64,000 nucleotides of DNA from an uncultured Draconibacterium sp. (GCF_963675065.1 NZ_OY775905.1:372001-436000); one strand, 5' to 3'. Counted from the first letter of the stretch, positions 27,241 to 36,949 are shown. Made by a program: numbers and translations. The notes: generated by a model not told the origin, from the sequence alone.

Positions 27241-28383
27241 TTAATAGGGCTCGTAATAGTAATCATCAACATAGCCCTGATTGTAGTAATCGTCGTTATA
27301 CGCGTAGTATCTGTCGGGATAGTGTACCAGGCTAAAACCCAATGCCGACGATTCGAAGAATAAATTTCCAACCCTAAAATACAGGTAGCCGTTTATATGA
27401 ACTTGTTCGTAGCCGTAAGGTAAACGCTCGAATGAAAATCCAAATGGCAGATTAACCAGCACATAACCAATTCCCCGGTGATAACGGAAAAAGTGTCCGT
27501 CGTAACAATAGTAGCGATTATGATTGTGCACAAACACGGTTGGACGGTATACAAACTTGCGAATTACGTGTCCGTAATGATTATTGTAATAATAATACTT
27601 GTGGTAACGGTATGAATATGGATTGTACCCTCCGTAATAGTCGCGCCAGCTGCTGTGGTTCCAACGATAGTGCTCCCAACGACGATCCCAGTGATTGTTT
27701 TTATAGTAATTATAGTTTGAATAATCTCTTCTGTTGCGATGGTTGTAGTTCATTGCTTTAGGGCGGTTACGACTACTCCACTGCTGGCTATTTCCCCTGT
27801 AGTTTTTATTCGGAGTATACCTTTTATCACTCCTGTCAACATTGTGGTATCTGCGTGTATCGGAAACTGAAGTTCGGCCTCTTCCTCTTTCGTTTGCAAC
27901 CTCCGTATTTGATCTCTTTGAATTTGTATAAACCCGCGATGGCTGTTTGCTCGCCTCTCTACCCCGGGCCTGACCGGTTCTTTGTGGTTGACTTTTCCGG
28001 TAAACATCAGCCGAAGGCCTTGTAGTACTTTTTTGCGATTTATAGCTGCTGCCAGGGTTACTTTTTCGTTGAATATCTCGATTCACCGAACGTGAATCAT
28101 TATATTTATTGTTGCCTGAACGAACGTTTTCACTGTTTCGGCTGGTAGTTGTTCTACTTGATGAACGAACGCTTCTATCCGATTTTTTTGGAGTTGATTG
28201 ACGATAAGTTTTTGAGGCACTTTTTGTTTTTACCTCACTCCTGCTACTCCTTTTCGGAGCTTCCCTTTTTTCTGTTCCTCGTTCTCCTCCCCTGCGCTGG
28301 GCCTGGGCCGGAACTGTTGTTGTAATTGTAATTGCCGCCAGAGTAATTATCGTGGCAAACAATTTAAATGTTGTTGCTTTCAT
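27241..28383 (-). CDS. Secreted basic, Tyr/Arg/Asn-rich low-complexity protein
   Basis: 380 residues. A cleavable signal peptide (residues 1-28, ending in VPAQAQ) precedes a long Arg/Ser/Lys-rich disordered region (~30-200), then a Tyr/His/Asn-rich region (~210-290) and a more ordered C-terminal part (GYVLVNLPFGFSFERLP; YLYFRVGNLFFESSA) that resembles small beta repeats seen in DUF6515-type or similar periplasmic proteins. It ends in many Tyr and Asp residues. Probably envelope-located or periplasmic with affinity for acidic polymers. Function unknown. It is a single gene with a terminator on its 3' side. Confidence 0.65.
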   Translation of the reverse strand: MKATTFKLFATIITLAAITITTTVPAQAQRRGGERGTEKREAPKRSSRSEVKTKSASKTYRQSTPKKSDRSVRSSSRTTTSRNSENVRSGNNKYNDSRSVNRDIQRKSNPGSSYKSQKSTTRPSADVYRKSQPQRTGQARGREASKQPSRVYTNSKRSNTEVANERGRGRTSVSDTRRYHNVDRSDKRYTPNKNYRGNSQQWSSRNRPKAMNYNHRNRRDYSNYNYYKNNHWDRRWEHYRWNHSSWRDYYGGYNPYSYRYHKYYYYNNHYGHVIRKFVYRPTVFVHNHNRYYCYDGHFFRYHRGIGYVLVNLPFGFSFERLPYGYEQVHINGYLYFRVGNLFFESSALGFSLVHYPDRYYAYNDDYYNQGYVDDYYYEPY

Positions 28384-28589
28384 GACAATAGATTTTAAAA
28401 TTCAACAATTTGTTTGCTATGCTCTGTTGGCGCCAAAATAAAAATCGATATCTGCCTTTCTAAATGCAAAGCATGTGCCAAAAACTACACTGCCGCGAAT
28501 GAAAAAACTTACAACTACTAGAGAACAGGCATTTATGCACTTTTTTTTCTAAGCAATTCTCTCTACTTTTGCGGCGATTTAATTAAAGT

Positions 28590-29015
28590 ATGGCTCGGAT
28601 ATTAGCAATAGATTACGGAAAAAAACGAACAGGATTGGCAGTTACCGATCCGGGGCAGATTATTGCCACTCGTTTAACAACAGTTCCAACGCATACCATT
28701 TGGGATTTTTTGAAAGATTATTTCGAAAAAGAAGAGGTGGAAACAGTAGTTGTGGGATATCCCAAGCAAATGAACAACCAGGCGTCGGAGTCTGTTAGAT
28801 TTATCAATCCGTTTTTGAAAAAGTTTCAGCTGAAATATCCGGAAATGAATCTGGAGATTTACGACGAACGTTTTACGTCGAAAATGGCCTTTCAAACCAT
28901 GATTGACGGTGGACTAAAAAAACAAAAACGACAAGACAAGGCATTGATTGATTCCATAAGCGCAACCATTATTTTACAGAATTATTTAGAACAGAAACGC
29001 AACTCAATACGATAA
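28590..29015 (+). CDS. ruvX: Holliday junction resolvase-like / pre-16S rRNA nuclease YqgF
   Basis: 141 residues, full length. The RNase H-like fold shows at the N-terminus ILAIDYGKKRTGLAVTDP (catalytic Asp near residue 7), VVVGYPKQMNNQAS, and YDERFTSKMA with the next acidic residue; the C-terminal KALIDSISATIILQNYL carries the last catalytic Asp. Members process the 5' end of 16S rRNA and have been named putative Holliday junction resolvases. It is 65 bp upstream of def and comEC follows, all on the plus strand, a plausible housekeeping operon. Confidence 0.92.
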   Translation: MARILAIDYGKKRTGLAVTDPGQIIATRLTTVPTHTIWDFLKDYFEKEEVETVVVGYPKQMNNQASESVRFINPFLKKFQLKYPEMNLEIYDERFTSKMAFQTMIDGGLKKQKRQDKALIDSISATIILQNYLEQKRNSIR

Positions 29016-29079
29016 CGATTACTAGAATATAGATTTCCAACAAGTTAAAAGAGTTGCTATCGAGATAAAATATAAAGAA

Positions 29080-29634
29080 ATGAAATACCCGGTAACAGTA
29101 TACGGAGACCCTTTATTACGAAAGAAGGCCAAAACAATTGAAAAAGATCATCCAAAGCTTGATGAGATAATTGAAAATATGTGGGAAACCATGTACTACT
29201 CTGATGGCGTTGGTTTGGCAGCACCGCAGGTTGGTCTGTCGATTCGTTTGTTTGTAATCGATGCCTCATCGGGTGCCGACGAAGAACCGGAGTTAGAAGG
29301 TTTTAAAAAGGTTTTTATTAATCCCGAGATTATTGAAACCAAAGGCGATGAGTGGACAATGAACGAAGGTTGTTTGAGTTTGCCTGAAATAAGGGAAGAT
29401 GTAAATCGCCCCGACGAGGTGACCATTAAATACTTCGACGAAAATTTTGAGGTACACACCGAAACCTACAAAGGATTCGCAGGCCGCGTTATCCAACACG
29501 AATATGACCATTTGGAGGGCATTTTATTTGTCGATTATTTATCGCCACTGCGCAAACGTTTATTAAAAAGTAAACTTATTGCCATTTCAAAAGGGAAAGT
29601 TCGCCCACACTACCGAATAAAAGTTCCTAAATAA
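29080..29634 (+). CDS. def: Peptide deformylase
   Basis: 184 residues. The three family motifs are present in order: GVGLAAPQVG (motif I), EGCLSLPEI (motif II, with the metal-binding Cys), and QHEYDHLEG (motif III, HExxH metal ligands and catalytic Glu). It removes the formyl group from the N-terminal Met of new proteins in the cytoplasm and is normally essential. It lies between ruvX and comEC with short gaps. Confidence 0.96.
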   Translation: MKYPVTVYGDPLLRKKAKTIEKDHPKLDEIIENMWETMYYSDGVGLAAPQVGLSIRLFVIDASSGADEEPELEGFKKVFINPEIIETKGDEWTMNEGCLSLPEIREDVNRPDEVTIKYFDENFEVHTETYKGFAGRVIQHEYDHLEGILFVDYLSPLRKRLLKSKLIAISKGKVRPHYRIKVPK

Positions 29635-29687
29635 TGTAACCTTTTCCCAAAACCTTCGTTACAGGGCTAATCCTTCAAACCTAGGTT

Positions 29688-30494
29688 TTGGAAAATACAT
29701 TTAAAAATATACCCTTCTTACGAATCACAGTCGCTTTTGCCACTGGTATTTTTCTCGCTTCAACATTTAAGATACCCAGCACACTGATAATTGGTGTGGC
29801 TATCGCCATTTGCGGATTTCTGATTCTCCTCCACAAACGCTATAACTTTTATCTTGCTCCGCTCTTTGGAGGAATAACTTTTATTCTACTCGTTTTATTC
29901 GGAGTCATCACGTACCAACAATACAACTATCTACCTCCTACCGAAACCAACGGCTTAATGGCAGCCACCGTGCTCGAAACGCCGCAGGAAAAAACCAATT
30001 CCTACAAAAGCCTGCTTCTTATCCATTCGGTAAAAACAGCAGATACAGTGATTGGTGCGCGAGAAAAAGTGCTGGTTTATTTTCAAAAAGATGAAAGCAT
30101 CGAACAATTAAAGCCAGGCAGTCAGATTATTTTTGAGCAGTCGCCCGAAACAATTGAAAACCGTGGAAACCCTTACGAATTTGACTACAAAAAATACCTC
30201 GAAAAGAAACACATTTTCAGGCAAGTTTATCTACAAAACGGAAACTGGCATTTAACCGGATATAGCAACAATACTCCGCTTTTACGGGCCGAAACTATTC
30301 GCGACAAACTGCTGCAAATATATCGCGACCAGGAAATCGGGGCACAAGAAACTGAGATTCTTTCAGCGCTTACACTCGGCTACAAGCGCGAACTCGACCG
30401 CGAAACAAAACGAATATTCTCTTCGGCCGGAGCCATGCATGTACTGGCTGTAACCAGTATCTCATTACGATGGCATCTAACAAACACAATATAA
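29688..30494 (+). pseudogene. comEC: comEC, 5' part, interrupted by the mobile island
   Basis: From a TTG start, 254 native codons of the competence DNA-uptake channel ComEC are present (N-terminal membrane helices, then the soluble part ending SSAGAMHVLAV). At 30450 the sequence switches to the island, adding ~13 foreign residues before a stop at 30494. The 3' part resumes in frame at 63305-64000. ComEC carries single-stranded DNA through the inner membrane during transformation; cutting it before its transport core should abolish that. The break falls in the highly conserved HVLAVSGLHVG motif. Precise excision of the island would restore the gene. Confidence 0.95.
30433..30475 (+). other. 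attL of the serine-recombinase island
   Basis: Host half-site ends ...GTACTGGCT, then the crossover dinucleotide GT (30450-30451), then the 24-bp element half-site 30452-30475 ending CGATGGCA. See attR (63281-63323). Confidence 0.85.
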
Positions 30495-30758
30495 ACATGT
30501 TAAATTTTTCGAAATTTGCTGAAAAATTAGTGGGTCGTAATTATTGCGACACTTTTAGCGTAAAAAATATCCAATATTGGTTGTATTGAATGTTTGGGGG
30601 TAAAGGGTGACTGTTGAGTTGTGCTTTTCTGTTTAACAATGGTTAGAATCTGAATTATGTTTATATTTAAACCACTAAAAACCTGAAAATTGACAACCGT
30701 GCCTCTGATAACAATTCTTATAATACTAATCCTTCGTATTAGCTACTTTAGACTTATT

Positions 30759-30848
30759 GTTAGGTTATACACCCAGATTGGGATTATAACTCAACATGAT
30801 AATAAAGATATAACCAAACTTGTTGGGATGCATATACATTACATGCAA
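30759..30848 (+). repeat. Cassette-junction-like repeat ahead of the TIR gene
   Basis: Aligns over ~90 bp with 6032-6123: GGTTATACnCCC, ATATAACC, ACTTGTTGGG, CAnAnAC then TTACATGC (30839-30846). That last motif is the inverse of GCATGTAA at 32311, across the TIR gene, just as at the ImmA/PIN cassette. The rest of 30495-30758 shows no gene. Confidence 0.5.
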
Positions 30849-30879
30849 CCCTGAAAATTCAAATCAAAATATAAAAAAT

Positions 30880-32274
30880 ATGACTGAAGAAAATACAATC
30901 GAAAAACTTAAATATTTAGCTGAGAACATTCAATTAGCGAAACTCGGAAAACGAGGAAAAGAAGCCCATGTAAATTCATACATTGTTATTGATGAATATC
31001 ATGAGTGGAGGACAGAATCAGAAGATTTATTTTCTCAATTCTTTGATGAATCAAACTCTCAATATTCAAAATTTATAAGCCTTCCAAGAACGGGAAATGG
31101 ACATGTTTTGATGCATTATTTCAACCAACAATATCCAATATTTAAGCTCTTAATAAATAAAATCGAAAAAGGAGAAAAAATGAAAATTGAGAATCCAAAA
31201 GAATCCCATGAATCCAAAGAGGAAAAATCAATTTTTATTAGTCATGCGACTAAAGATAAAGATATTGTTGATGCGTTTGTAGATGTAATATTGCAAGGTG
31301 GTTTGAGTGTTCCAATTGATAAAATATTTTGTGTTTCGACTGATGGTACAAAAATAGAATCAGGAGCAGATTGGAGAGATTCGATAAACGAAAGTTTACT
31401 AAGTGCAAAAATCAATTTTTTGATAATAACACCAAATTATAAAGAAAGTGAAGTATGCATGAACGAGATGGGAGCTGCTTGGGTAACAAGTGCGACTGTT
31501 TTGCCTTTAATTGTTGACCCTATCAATTATAAAACTGTGGGGATTATTCAGGAACCTAAGCAAATTGAAAAACTATTAGATGAAAAAAGTTTGGACAGGA
31601 TTAAAGATATTGTTCAGAAAAGTATGGAGATTCCAACAGAACTAATTAGAAGTGACAGGTGGACAGCAAAAAAGACGGAATTTCTGATAAGAGTCGAAAA
31701 ACATATTTCTGCAAACTCATTTGATGTACCAATGGATAGAAACGCATTTGATGAACTTATTAAACAAAATACAGACTTAGAAAGTACCATTAAATATCTA
31801 ATAGCAGAAAAAGCAGAATTAGAAGGTTTGATTAGCGAACTTAAGAGAGCTAAAGACAAGCAAGAAGTTGAAACAATAATTAAAAAGAGAACTCCATCTA
31901 CTCAATTTCAGGAATTTTTGGAATTAACGTCAATAGTAAATAAACTACTTGCAAATAATTCAAGCATTATAAATGGAATAATATTCAAATCATATTCGGG
32001 GAAGGAAGTTACCATACAATGGGAAGGTAATAAAGAAGATATTGACGAGGCATTTGCAAATGATTTTATTGATGAAGATTTGGAGGTAAGATGGGATACA
32101 ACCACTGAGATGATTAAAATAAAATCTGCTTTAGACAAGGTTGAAAAATTTCTTAGTAAAAGGTTGAAAAATGATTTTTTTCAATCCTACGAAGAAAACT
32201 TCGATGCTCCAATGAAATTGAATAACAAGAAATTTTGGGAAGAAGTATTTGAGATTTCCGTTAGTTTCAGTTAG
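30880..32274 (+). CDS. TIR-domain protein, probable NAD-hydrolysing defence effector
   Basis: 464 residues from ATG 30880; an in-frame ATG at 30820 lies inside the upstream repeat and is less likely. Residues ~1-100 form an unnamed N-terminal domain. The TIR domain (~115-250) begins KSIFISHATKDKDIV, continues SGADWRDSI and IITPNYKES, and has a likely catalytic Glu in VCMNEMGAAWV (Glu196). A coiled coil (~288-330) and a C-terminal region follow. Bacterial TIR proteins cleave NAD+ or make signalling nucleotides during phage defence. The gene sits alone between cassette-like repeats. Seen: the TIR fold motifs. Inferred: NADase activity and trigger. Confidence 0.85.
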   Translation: MTEENTIEKLKYLAENIQLAKLGKRGKEAHVNSYIVIDEYHEWRTESEDLFSQFFDESNSQYSKFISLPRTGNGHVLMHYFNQQYPIFKLLINKIEKGEKMKIENPKESHESKEEKSIFISHATKDKDIVDAFVDVILQGGLSVPIDKIFCVSTDGTKIESGADWRDSINESLLSAKINFLIITPNYKESEVCMNEMGAAWVTSATVLPLIVDPINYKTVGIIQEPKQIEKLLDEKSLDRIKDIVQKSMEIPTELIRSDRWTAKKTEFLIRVEKHISANSFDVPMDRNAFDELIKQNTDLESTIKYLIAEKAELEGLISELKRAKDKQEVETIIKKRTPSTQFQEFLELTSIVNKLLANNSSIINGIIFKSYSGKEVTIQWEGNKEDIDEAFANDFIDEDLEVRWDTTTEMIKIKSALDKVEKFLSKRLKNDFFQSYEENFDAPMKLNNKKFWEEVFEISVSFS

Positions 32275-32310
32275 TAAGATAAATTGAAAATTGAATAAAA
32301 ACAAAGGGCA

Positions 32311-32391
32311 GCATGTAACAAAGAAGTAAGGTACATATTGCAGGGCGGGTTTCGGTGGTTTTATGAACTGCATCTCTTTGTTGCTATATTT
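32311..32391 (+). repeat. attC-like site after the TIR gene
   Basis: GCATGTAACAAAG start, CATATTGCAGGGCGGGTTTC centre, CTTTGTTGCTATA end. Same motif order as 7893-7969. Confidence 0.5.
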
Positions 32392-32409
32392 CAAAATCTT
32401 TGAATTTAT

Positions 32410-32634
32410 ATGATGACATTATCCGAACAATTTGAACAAATCTCCACCAACGGAAAATACATTGGTGTCAGGGTATAATACAATTTCACCATCAACTTGT
32501 ATCTGTTGGATGATGAATTTTATGAACTCTGGTATTTCAGACCAACAAACGTGATTGAAAGAATTGAAAAACTTGATAATGAAAAGAAACTGAATTTGTA
32601 TATTAACTTCATGAATAAACCAGAAAAAGAATAA
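32410..32634 (+). pseudogene. Small conserved ORF broken by an in-frame stop
   Basis: One continuous reading frame starts at ATG 32410 (MMTLSEQFEQISTNGKYIG), hits TAA at 32476-32478 right after GVRV, then continues without another stop through YNFTINLYLLDDEFYELWY to NKPEKE and ends at 32632-32634. Joined, it would be a 74-residue soluble protein. The smooth continuation on both sides of a single stop indicates recent inactivation, or rarely a recoded codon. I recall similar small hypothetical proteins in Bacteroidota mobile regions but know no function. Confidence 0.6.
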
Positions 32635-32635
32635 T

Positions 32636-33676
32636 ATGAGGCAGATATTAATCATCCTATTTTTATTACGGTTCACCTTAACTTCTTTCGCTCAAATACC
32701 CGAAGGTTATTATTCAACTGCAAATGATTTATCAGGAGAACAGCTTAAATCGGCACTCCACGAGATAATCAAAGACCACAAAGAATTTCCATATACATCA
32801 AGTTCAACGGATACATGGGACATACTAAAAGAAACCGATAAAGACACTGCAAACCCAGAGAATGTAATACTGTTTTATTCGGGTTGGTCTGTTAATGCTG
32901 CTCAAGAATACAACAATAATACTGGTTGGTCACGAGAACATATTTGGGCGAAATCTCATGGTGATTTTGGAACAACAATGGGAGCAGGAACTGATGTTCA
33001 TCATTTACAACCAGCAGACATAACAGTTAATTCGGCACGGAATAATAAAGATTTTGATAATGGTGGTGAAATTTATGTCGATGGTGATGGTATAACTGAG
33101 TGTAGAACCGATAATGATTCATGGGAAGCCAGAGATAAGGTGAAAGGAGATATTGCTCGTATGCTCTTTTATATGGCTGTCAGGTATGAAGGTGAGGGTG
33201 ATGAACCTGATTTGGAATTAGTCGATGAGGTAAATACATACGATTTAAATGAAACAGGTAAAGGTTATCACGGCAAACTTTCAACGTTATTGCAATGGCA
33301 TCTACAAGACCCTGTGGATTCGTTTGAGATTAACAGGAATGATGTAGTTTATAGTTACCAAGAGAATAGGAATCCATTCATAGACCATCCTGAGTATGTT
33401 GATTTAATTTGGAATGGTTTAACTTCAACCGAATTAATTAATGAATCTGATATTACCATTTACCCAAATCCAGCGAAAGATTATGTGGTTATTAATTTGC
33501 CTGATAGGAATAATGCGAAGGGATTGGTGTATAATTTAAATGGCAAGTTAGTTGCGAATTTTGATTTTAATCTAAATTATAAATTTTCAACGACTGACAT
33601 TAACTCAGGAATATACATTCTGCACATCGCCACAAAAGACCAAGTTTTTATGTCCAAATTGGTGATTTCGAAATGA
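32636..33676 (+). CDS. Secreted endonuclease I with type IX sorting domain
   Basis: 346 residues. Signal peptide (1-20, ending TSFAQ). The endonuclease I domain (PF04231 type, ~25-255) has the catalytic-region motifs NNTGWSREHIWAKSHGDFG, DVHHLQPADI and NSARNNKDFD, with the metal-binding and active-site His/Asn residues. The C-terminal ~75 residues (ITIYPNPAKDYVVINL... ending SKLVISK) are a Por secretion tail directing export by the type IX system. It should cut DNA outside the cell or on its surface. That is unusual cargo for a cytoplasmic-defence island; it could degrade incoming DNA or help nutrient use. It starts 2 bp after the broken small frame. Confidence 0.88.
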   Translation: MRQILIILFLLRFTLTSFAQIPEGYYSTANDLSGEQLKSALHEIIKDHKEFPYTSSSTDTWDILKETDKDTANPENVILFYSGWSVNAAQEYNNNTGWSREHIWAKSHGDFGTTMGAGTDVHHLQPADITVNSARNNKDFDNGGEIYVDGDGITECRTDNDSWEARDKVKGDIARMLFYMAVRYEGEGDEPDLELVDEVNTYDLNETGKGYHGKLSTLLQWHLQDPVDSFEINRNDVVYSYQENRNPFIDHPEYVDLIWNGLTSTELINESDITIYPNPAKDYVVINLPDRNNAKGLVYNLNGKLVANFDFNLNYKFSTTDINSGIYILHIATKDQVFMSKLVISK

Positions 33677-33697
33677 AGTTTTTAATAGCTAAATTAA

Positions 33698-34474
33698 TTG
33701 CACCTAAATTATATTAAAGTGAATACAGAAAAGATTTTTGATGAAAATGGTAAAGGATTTACACGAATGTTTTCAATGGATAAGGTTGAAAAAGTAAATC
33801 CTATTGAGTACTTTAAAAACTATGAAATTGAGAAAACTGCGATTCTGTTACGTGATTTATTAAATGCTAAGAATCCATTTCTTGCTTCCCTTTTAGGTAA
33901 TGATTTTTTCATAAAACAGGCGAAAAAGGAATCAACAGTTTTTTTTGAAAAATTTGAACAAATTGAAATTCATGAAAATTTCATAAAGTTGTTAGAAACG
34001 ACTCGGAAAAAAGACCAAATAAGATTATTAAAAGGATTATCCCTGAATCCTGACCAGCTAATGTCATTAATATTTAAATCCTATGAATCCTTTGGTTATT
34101 TGTATAGCAGATATTTGTTTGAAAATTTACCAAATGGATTAGAAGGGAAAAAACTCCCTAAACTTATTCAAAAACATGATGATGGGACTATTGAGAAAGT
34201 TGGTGAAACTGAATTAAAAGATGGTGAATTAAAAAACATTATTGAGCACAGAAAAATAATTGTTTCTAATTTCTTTGAAAAAGAGGATATCTGGCATTGT
34301 TTTTTTATTACATACAATAGCATAGGTGGAAAAGAAAACTATAAGAATGGACAGCCTCATTTTCATTACATTTCGAGTTCTTTTGAAATTTCAAAAGAAG
34401 AATTTATTGAAAGTATGAGGACAGGTAATTATAGGGCAACTTCAGTTCACGTTGATTTAATAAGTTATAGGTAA
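33698..34474 (+). CDS. Hypothetical protein
   Basis: Up to 258 residues. The start is uncertain: TTG at 33698, GTG at 33719 or ATG at 33767 (MFSMDKVEK). Soluble and helical, rich in Lys/Glu. The C-terminal part has ENYKNGQPHFHYISSSFEIS and a closing SVHVDLISYR, suggestive of a small beta domain. I recognise no family and no catalytic motif. It lies 21 bp after endonuclease I and 180 bp before the GHKL-nuclease gene. Confidence 0.5.
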   Translation: MHLNYIKVNTEKIFDENGKGFTRMFSMDKVEKVNPIEYFKNYEIEKTAILLRDLLNAKNPFLASLLGNDFFIKQAKKESTVFFEKFEQIEIHENFIKLLETTRKKDQIRLLKGLSLNPDQLMSLIFKSYESFGYLYSRYLFENLPNGLEGKKLPKLIQKHDDGTIEKVGETELKDGELKNIIEHRKIIVSNFFEKEDIWHCFFITYNSIGGKENYKNGQPHFHYISSSFEISKEEFIESMRTGNYRATSVHVDLISYR

Positions 34475-34654
34475 CAATTAATGATTTAAGTAAACCAAAA
34501 ACCAGAATGAAATATTTTCAAGTCCAATAATTAATGAACTAAAATTACGCTTACATATTTTCAAACCAACAAAAGCATGTTTGAGCTTTAAAATCTTTTT
34601 GAATTTAAATTACTTTTGGTAAGCTAAATATTACGATTACCACAAACTAATGAA

Positions 34655-36616
34655 ATGAGTGAATTAAAAATTAATGAACAATCCATAAGAACAGAGTTAA
34701 AATCATACAAAGACAATGCTTATAGGTGTCTTTTCGAATATCTGTGGAATTCATTTGATGCTGGTGCAACACGAATTGATATTAATTTTGATTTACCCAA
34801 AGAAGGAATAGGGTATGTAAATAACGTTCGAATTATTGATAATGGTAATGGATGGGATTTTGATAATAATTTAAATACTGAAACATTTTTAGCTTCCACT
34901 AAAAGTCAAACAAGTTCTTCAGATAAAACCTTGCCAAAAGGCAAGTTTGGAAGAGGAAGATACGCTTTTATTTGGGTTGCTGAAAAAATTGAGATACTAA
35001 GTTATAATCAAAAAATTACATTAGAACATAGCACACAGATTGACAAAGAAACTATCGCCCAGCCAATCAGAGGCACGGAAATTCGTTTTTTAGGTATTTA
35101 CACCAATCTTTCAGATAGCCTAATTAAATCAGAAGACTTAAAGGAGCAATTGTTATATGAATTTGGATGGTTTTTAACAGAAAATGAAAAATATAAAATT
35201 TTTATAAACGGTGTTGAGCTTGATATCACAGGGATGATAAAAGAGCAAAGAGTTATTGAAACTGATGAGTTTCCTGATAATATACGTCAACATTTAGATT
35301 GCAAGATTAGCGCCAAAATAATTGTATGGGAGAAAAAACCTTCAGAATATTCTAAGTTTTATTTTTTGGATGAAAACAATCTCGAAATTTTTAAACAAAA
35401 CACAGGATTAAACAAGAAAAGAGATGACTTCTGGCATTCTGTTTATATCGCATCATCACTTTTCCAAAATAACCATAGCATCAAAGATGAAAATGATAAT
35501 AACGAACAAACAACACTGGAACTTGGAGAAAGAAAATTAAAAAAGACTCAAAGACGTGTCATCCAATATTTGAAACAAGAACTAACAAATATGAGGAAGC
35601 CATATTTGGTGATTCAGTCAGAATACGTTTTAGAAGAATTAAAAGAAGATAAAATAATACCAGAACTAACTCAATTTGGAATATACGATGAACAATCATT
35701 TGATGATTTAATTAAAACTATTTACACAATTACTCCATCGTTGTTTACTGGAAAAGGAAACGCAGAAAAGAGATTTATATGTTCAACGTTTGCTGGATTG
35801 TTATCAACACAGGATGACATACTAATAAAAATAATTTTGGAACAACTACAGGAACTAACAGAAGATGAAAAAAAGGACTTGCTTGATATTTTAAACCGTA
35901 CTACTTTAACCAATGTAGTTAAAACAATTAAAGAAATTGACCATAGATTAGAAGTATTAGATAAATTGAAAATATTAATCTCTGAATATGAAAAAGAAAC
36001 TCTTGAAGTAAAACATCTTCAAAAGATTTTAGATGAAAATTTCTGGATTTTTGGTGAACAGTTTAGGCTTTTTAGTACGACAGAAGGTGCATTAAAAAAT
36101 GTATTGGTAAAATATGCTAAAGAAATACTGGAAATTAAAGACCCTGAGTTGACCACACAACCGAATGGTGAAGTTGATTTGTTCTTGACTAAATCAGAGG
36201 CATTTGCAGAAAATAAACATAAAAATATTGTGGTAGAATTGAAAAGAGCGTCTAAAAAATTAACAGAGAATGTAGAGTATAAGCAAATAAATGATTACAG
36301 GAAAAAGATTTTAGAACAAAATTTATGTAATGGGGAAAATCAGTATTGGGAGTTTTACTTAATTGGCAAAAACTACGATACTGGAATATCTGAATTGATT
36401 GAAAATTCAAAACAACATGGTGAAAAGGAAAAAGGACTTACCTTGTGTATTAAAGATGGACGTGTAAAAATATTTGTTCGAAAATGGTCTGATATATTGG
36501 AAGTTGAATGGGGAATAAAAATGAAATATTTAAGAGAAAAATTAGAAATCCAATCTAAAAAGCAACCGAATAGCTCTCCTGAAAAAATTGTTAGCAACTT
36601 AATAAGTGAAAATTAA
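34655..36616 (+). CDS. GHKL ATPase fused to a PD-(D/E)XK (Shedu-like) nuclease
   Basis: 653 residues. The N-terminal ~200 form a GHKL ATPase: Glu28/Asn32 in LFEYLWNSFDAGA, IIDNGNGWDF (Asp62, Gly64, Gly66) and GKFGRGRYAFIW. A helical middle follows. The C-terminal ~450-600 begins LQKILDENFWIFGEQF, which recalls the DUF4263/Shedu family, and carries a PD-(D/E)XK core with GEVDLFL (Asp near 507) and IVVELKRA (Glu/Lys near 527/529). The likely design is an ATP-dependent clamp or sensor that positions a nuclease, as in other GHKL defence proteins. Seen: both domain signatures. Inferred: defence role. It is probably self-sufficient, since no partner overlaps it. Confidence 0.8.
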   Translation: MSELKINEQSIRTELKSYKDNAYRCLFEYLWNSFDAGATRIDINFDLPKEGIGYVNNVRIIDNGNGWDFDNNLNTETFLASTKSQTSSSDKTLPKGKFGRGRYAFIWVAEKIEILSYNQKITLEHSTQIDKETIAQPIRGTEIRFLGIYTNLSDSLIKSEDLKEQLLYEFGWFLTENEKYKIFINGVELDITGMIKEQRVIETDEFPDNIRQHLDCKISAKIIVWEKKPSEYSKFYFLDENNLEIFKQNTGLNKKRDDFWHSVYIASSLFQNNHSIKDENDNNEQTTLELGERKLKKTQRRVIQYLKQELTNMRKPYLVIQSEYVLEELKEDKIIPELTQFGIYDEQSFDDLIKTIYTITPSLFTGKGNAEKRFICSTFAGLLSTQDDILIKIILEQLQELTEDEKKDLLDILNRTTLTNVVKTIKEIDHRLEVLDKLKILISEYEKETLEVKHLQKILDENFWIFGEQFRLFSTTEGALKNVLVKYAKEILEIKDPELTTQPNGEVDLFLTKSEAFAENKHKNIVVELKRASKKLTENVEYKQINDYRKKILEQNLCNGENQYWEFYLIGKNYDTGISELIENSKQHGEKEKGLTLCIKDGRVKIFVRKWSDILEVEWGIKMKYLREKLEIQSKKQPNSSPEKIVSNLISEN

Positions 36617-36646
36617 TGAATTAGATTTCTCTCCTGAATTTACATG

Positions 36647-36901
36647 CTACAACTTCATCCCATACGTTTTTTCATCCAGTTCCTTCCAATTAGAAATATG
36701 TTTCGATAGTTCTGCCCAAAATTCCTTAGAGTGATTTTTTATTTGGGTATGAACGAATTCATGTACAATCAGGTAGTCAATGAGGCTGAAGGGCAATTTT
36801 ATTGCATCGATATTTATTAAAATATTGTTTGTTGGTGTGCAGCTCCCCAATCTATTCATCACATAATAATTTTCTTCACCTTTTACCCCGAATATTCTCA
36901 C
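36647..36901 (-). pseudogene. YgjP-like metallopeptidase, C-terminal remnant
   Basis: 84 residues from GTG 36901. It reads MNRLGSCTPTNNILINIDAI and LIDYLIVHEFVHTQIKNHS, then FWAELSKHISNWKELDEK. This is the C-terminal third of the YgjP-type (DUF45/M48-like) zinc peptidase, with the HExxH motif as HEFVH. The family is normally ~230 residues and the upstream part is missing, with a stop in frame just before. It is on the opposite strand to its neighbours. Full-length relatives often sit beside restriction systems, so this is probably a relic of an earlier cargo set. Confidence 0.7.
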
Positions 36902-36949
36902 TCCTTTTTACTACATTATTAGAAAAGGTTTGACTATTATATCGTCATC

